DNA from: Marinobacter sp. ANT_B65
GTDB taxonomy: Bacteria > Pseudomonadota > Gammaproteobacteria > Pseudomonadales > Oleiphilaceae
Assembly (NCBI RefSeq): GCF_002407605.1
Contig: NZ_NXGV01000002.1
Location: forward strand, 186,001-250,000
Direction of reading: 5' to 3'
DNA: 64,000 bases
Of the stretch, positions 57,816-64,000 are shown in pieces. The stretch's first letter is position 1. Each line of letters starts with the position of its first letter. The position numbers and the translations under genes are program-made. Below the pieces are notes generated by a model that searched no databases, was not told where the DNA came from, and was given only the letters and a program-made list of their open reading frames with translations.

Positions 57816-59090
57816 TTGATGGGCACCGTAACTAACGGAATCAAAGGCGCTTTCAGAATCGGGCAAACGCTCTCTGTATTGGGCCGGACCGGTGCCCGGT
57901 GGGTCGGGGGGGATCGCCCCCCTGCTCCACGGTTGTTGCGCCAGACATTTGAGTCGTTAGGCGCGACTTACATCAAGCTTGGACAATTCATTGCCAGTTC
58001 TCCGACCTTCTTCCCGAAAGAATACGTTGAAGAGTTTCAATACTGTCTGGACCAGACCCCCAACCTGCCTTTTGGCGTTATTAAACGGATTATCCGCGAA
58101 GAACTGGATCGTCCGATAGATGAAGTGTTCTCTGAGATTGATCCGGTGGCACTGGCATCCGCTTCTATCGCACAGGTACACACGGCCCGACTGGTTACCG
58201 GCGAAGAAGTGGTTATCAAGGTTCAGAAACCAGGTGTTGAAAATATTCTCCTGACAGATCTTAATTTCCTGTATCTCTCAGCGCGGATACTGGAAACCCT
58301 GGCGCCAAAGCTCTCCTGGACATCGCTTTCGGGTATTGTGGAAGAAATCCAGCGAACCATGATGGAAGAATGCGATTTCATCAAGGAGGCGAATAATCTG
58401 AAGGTGTTTCGCAATTTCCTCCACGAAACACATAATGAAGACGCTACAGTGCCCCTCGTTTATGAACATTGCAGTACCCGGAGAATACTCACAATGGAAC
58501 GCTTCCATGGAGTATCTTTGACAGACCTCGAGAGTATTCGTGGTTATGCGAAAGACCCTGAGCGGACACTGATCACTGCAATGAATACCTGGTTTGCCAG
58601 CCTGACCCAGTGTGAATTTTTCCACGCCGATGTGCATGCCGGTAATCTGATGGTATTGAAGGATGGGCGGGTAGGTTTTATTGATTTCGGTATCGTCGGG
58701 CGGATCAGGCCAGACACCTGGCAGGCAGTCAGCGACTTCATTTCATCGGTTATGGTCGGTAACTTCGATGGTATGGCCGAAGCCATGATTCGTATTGGTG
58801 TCACTAGCCAGACAGTTAAGGCGGAGGATCTGGCGGCGGATCTGCGTAAACTCTATCAACAGATGGATAAAATGGTGCCGGACGAAGTTCCCTACCATGC
58901 TGACCAGACTGAAGATGACGTTAACAGCATTCTGATGGACATGGTAAAAGTTGGTGAAAGCCATGGACTGCACTTCCCCCGCGAGTTCGCTCTGCTATTG
59001 AAACAGTTCCTGTATTTTGACCGTTATGTACATATTCTTGCTCCCGAGATGGATGTGTTCATGGACGAGCGTCTTAATATGCTTCATTGA
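57816..59090 (+). CDS. ABC1/UbiB-family atypical kinase inserted between dnaN and recF
   Basis: A 424-residue protein of the ABC1/ADCK/UbiB kinase-like family. The KLGQ motif (residues 53-56, KLGQFIASSP) is followed by an Ala-rich nucleotide loop (ASASIAQVH), the Lys in VIKVQKPG, the ECDFIKEANN block, HADVHAGNLM and IDFG. UbiB assists coenzyme Q synthesis, probably as an ATPase. Full-length UbiB has C-terminal membrane helices which I do not see here, so this may be a soluble paralogue. A Shine-Dalgarno overlaps the dnaN stop, 7 bases away, and a terminator follows it. Confidence 0.88.
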   Translation: MMGTVTNGIKGAFRIGQTLSVLGRTGARWVGGDRPPAPRLLRQTFESLGATYIKLGQFIASSPTFFPKEYVEEFQYCLDQTPNLPFGVIKRIIREELDRPIDEVFSEIDPVALASASIAQVHTARLVTGEEVVIKVQKPGVENILLTDLNFLYLSARILETLAPKLSWTSLSGIVEEIQRTMMEECDFIKEANNLKVFRNFLHETHNEDATVPLVYEHCSTRRILTMERFHGVSLTDLESIRGYAKDPERTLITAMNTWFASLTQCEFFHADVHAGNLMVLKDGRVGFIDFGIVGRIRPDTWQAVSDFISSVMVGNFDGMAEAMIRIGVTSQTVKAEDLAADLRKLYQQMDKMVPDEVPYHADQTEDDVNSILMDMVKVGESHGLHFPREFALLLKQFLYFDRYVHILAPEMDVFMDERLNMLH

Positions 59091-59128
59091 GGCGGGTTCG
59101 CCTTCACTGGTCTGGTTTTGTACACTAG

Positions 59129-59165
59129 GGCAGCATTCCCGGAACTGCGGGATGCTGCCTTTTTT
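59129..59165 (+). terminator. Intrinsic terminator after the UbiB-like gene
   Basis: GGCAGCATTCCC (59129-59140) pairs with GGGATGCTGCC (59149-59159), with one bulged base and an 8-base loop. A TTTTTT run follows. It separates recF from dnaN, so recF-gyrB probably has its own promoter after it. Confidence 0.85.
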
Positions 59166-59212
59166 CATGGATATATCCATTCCTCCTGTTGCCGTGATGA
59201 GCTGTCCTTTCT

Positions 59213-62840
<3,628 letters not shown>

Positions 62841-62861
62841 ACAGAGGGTTATACCGGGAAG

Positions 62862-62903
62862 AAAAAAAGCGGCCAGAGTGAGATACTCTGGCCGCTTTTT
62901 TTA
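62862..62903. terminator. Bidirectional terminator after gyrB
   Basis: GCGGCCAGAGT (62869-62879) and ACTCTGGCCGC (62885-62895) are perfect 11-base arms with a GAGAT loop, flanked by an A-run before and a T-run after. It can end both gyrB (plus) and the VC0807-family gene (minus). Confidence 0.95.
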
Positions 62904-62964
62904 TACTGAAAAACTGGCAGGTGTTTGTAATATGATGTTATCTATCGGGTTTCGGGCCTGATAT

Positions 62965-63702
62965 TTACGAACTCGCCTTATCTTTTTCCGCCAGATGAGG
63001 TGCCATCACCTCTTCCAGGGTATAACCAGTGAGGCGGCGTATGGTTCTCCACAGGTAATAAAAAATCAGCATCATCATAACCATGGAAGGAATGGCGATC
63101 ATCGGGTAGCTGACCAGAGTCATTCTGCCAAGTTCTTCGTTAAACGCCTGTGTACCCGAGGGGCTGACTACTATCCAGCGCGCAACAACATAGTTCATGA
63201 TGGATGAGAACAAAAAGGTGCCGGCGAAAAAGTAACTGGCTTTCAATAAGCGGGCTTCAAATTCCCCGACACAGTTTTTCTCCTCCAGCGCTCCGTGAAT
63301 TTTTTCCACATCGAGTACATTCGGATTATAGAGAAGTGTGCGAACCAGAGGGTACTTGGTGCGGGTAGAAACCAGTACTGCCAGGCCGATAATCGCTGGA
63401 ATTGCAGCCTCTTTTATGGCTAACCACCCGGCATCAAGCTCAAGTAAACCGATACCACCTGTCAGTCCGACACTTATCAGACCCAGCAAAGCGATAAAGT
63501 TCTTTTTGTTATAACGGATTAACTCAAACAGTCCCCAACCCAGGGGGAAGGCCAGGCCCAGAATAAGAGCGTTTACGCTGCCAAGGTACTGATCGCCACT
63601 GAGTTTCATCAGAATAACGGATGGAATAATGATACTGACGAGGAGATCGACCCAGGGCCTGGGTTTGTGGTCGGGTACAGAAGTCGTGTTCTGTGAATTC
63701 AT
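62965..63702 (-). CDS. VC0807-family membrane protein
   Basis: A 245-residue inner-membrane protein with about six hydrophobic segments, including GWGLFELIRYNKKNFIALLG and SIMNYVVARWIV. It matches the VC0807 family. Function unknown. It may act with other integral proteins, but nothing beside it shows that. It is divergent from no gene and shares the terminator with gyrB. Confidence 0.8.
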   Translation of the reverse strand: MNSQNTTSVPDHKPRPWVDLLVSIIIPSVILMKLSGDQYLGSVNALILGLAFPLGWGLFELIRYNKKNFIALLGLISVGLTGGIGLLELDAGWLAIKEAAIPAIIGLAVLVSTRTKYPLVRTLLYNPNVLDVEKIHGALEEKNCVGEFEARLLKASYFFAGTFLFSSIMNYVVARWIVVSPSGTQAFNEELGRMTLVSYPMIAIPSMVMMMLIFYYLWRTIRRLTGYTLEEVMAPHLAEKDKASS

Positions 63703-63751
63703 AATTCTGCCTGATTAGTGAAACAGCTAGAGGCAGTATACGACGAACGCC

Positions 63752-63780
63752 ATAAAAAAACCGAACCCGGAGGTTCGGCT
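63752..63780 (-). terminator. Terminator after the gabT-like gene
   Basis: CCGAACC (63761-63767) and GGTTCGG (63772-63778) form a 7-base stem with a 4-base loop. A seven-T run follows on the minus strand (63760-63754). It ends the aminotransferase transcript before the VC0807-family gene. Confidence 0.9.
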
Positions 63781-63801
63781 TTTCAAGGGCAAACTTCCGG
63801 G

Positions 63802-64000
63802 TTAGGCGCCCGCTTCTTTCAGGCTTTCCTCAACAATAGCCAGGCCTTCCTCAAGGATACTATCCTCGATTGTCACCGGCATAAGGAAACGTAAGGTGTT
63901 GCCGTACATGCCACAGCTAAGAAGGATTAATCCTTTCTCCTTAGCTTTTTTAGTGATTTCTGCCGCAAGTTCCGGCATAGGTTTACGGCTTTCCTTGTTT
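63802..64000 (-). CDS. 4-aminobutyrate aminotransferase-like (C-terminal end only)
   Basis: The frame is open from the right edge to a TAA at 63802, about 65 residues. It has the PLP-aminotransferase class III C-terminal pattern of GabT: KAKEKGLILLSCGMYGNTLRFLMPVTI (given across the loop) and a final helix. The GABA substrate is a family-level call; the rest of the gene is outside the window. Confidence 0.8.
   Translation of the reverse strand, partial: NKESRKPMPELAAEITKKAKEKGLILLSCGMYGNTLRFLMPVTIEDSILEEGLAIVEESLKEAGA

Overview
The window is a stretch of a gammaproteobacterial chromosome around its replication origin. It most resembles Marinobacter or a close relative. The reasons are the gene order (atp operon, parAB, rsmG-mnmG, mnmE-yidC-yidD-rnpA-rpmH, then dnaA-dnaN-recF-gyrB), a Pseudomonas-type rpmH-dnaA origin, and Pseudomonas-type parS sites. 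Coding density is high. I saw no rRNA, tRNA, insertion sequence, prophage or CRISPR array.

Layout. (1) 1-6.6 kb, all minus strand: a LysR regulator, a DUF1445 putative hydro-lyase, a three-part TRAP transporter, a DUF2848 protein and an amidase cut by the window edge. This looks like uptake and breakdown of a small organic acid or amide of unknown identity. (2) 6.6-18.8 kb: a zinc-starvation island. Three near-identical palindromes that I read as Zur operators (10904, 12738, 18048) sit before an AztD-like lipoprotein/porin/binding-protein/permease cluster, between divergent znuCB and znuA-zur, and between a COG0523 GTPase and a DUF1826 gene. The znuA-zur transcript runs on into folE2, a gamma-carbonic-anhydrase paralogue and a hisI paralogue. 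A dksA2-type gene follows the COG0523 gene. (3) 18.8-34 kb: glmS, glmU, the complete F1Fo ATP synthase operon, parAB, rsmG and mnmG, all minus strand.

(4) 34-50.4 kb: a block of accessory genes lies between mnmG and mnmE, genes that are often adjacent in Pseudomonas-type origins. It holds an LplT-like MFS protein, a YkuI-like EAL protein, an RND efflux operon, a binding protein, a di-haem peroxidase, a TonB receptor with a possible Fur box, DUF2959 and YchJ-like proteins, and an aryl-alcohol/aldehyde dehydrogenase pair. Its left border (34.05-34.22 kb) carries a cluster of DnaA-box sequences. (5) 50.4-64 kb: mnmE-yidC-yidD-rnpA-rpmH (minus), then oriC (54.54-55.20 kb), then dnaA-dnaN-ubiB-like-recF-gyrB (plus). 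Two parS palindromes lie inside recF. The window ends with a VC0807-family membrane protein and the 3' end of a gabT-like aminotransferase.

How it fits together. Strand bias switches at oriC, which supports the rpmH-dnaA gap as the active origin. The zinc island combines import, metal delivery and zinc-sparing enzyme replacement under one inferred regulator. Its least familiar part is the 6.6-10.8 kb cluster: an AztD-like lipoprotein, a porin-like protein with a His-rich segment, a binding protein and a permease, with no ATPase of their own.
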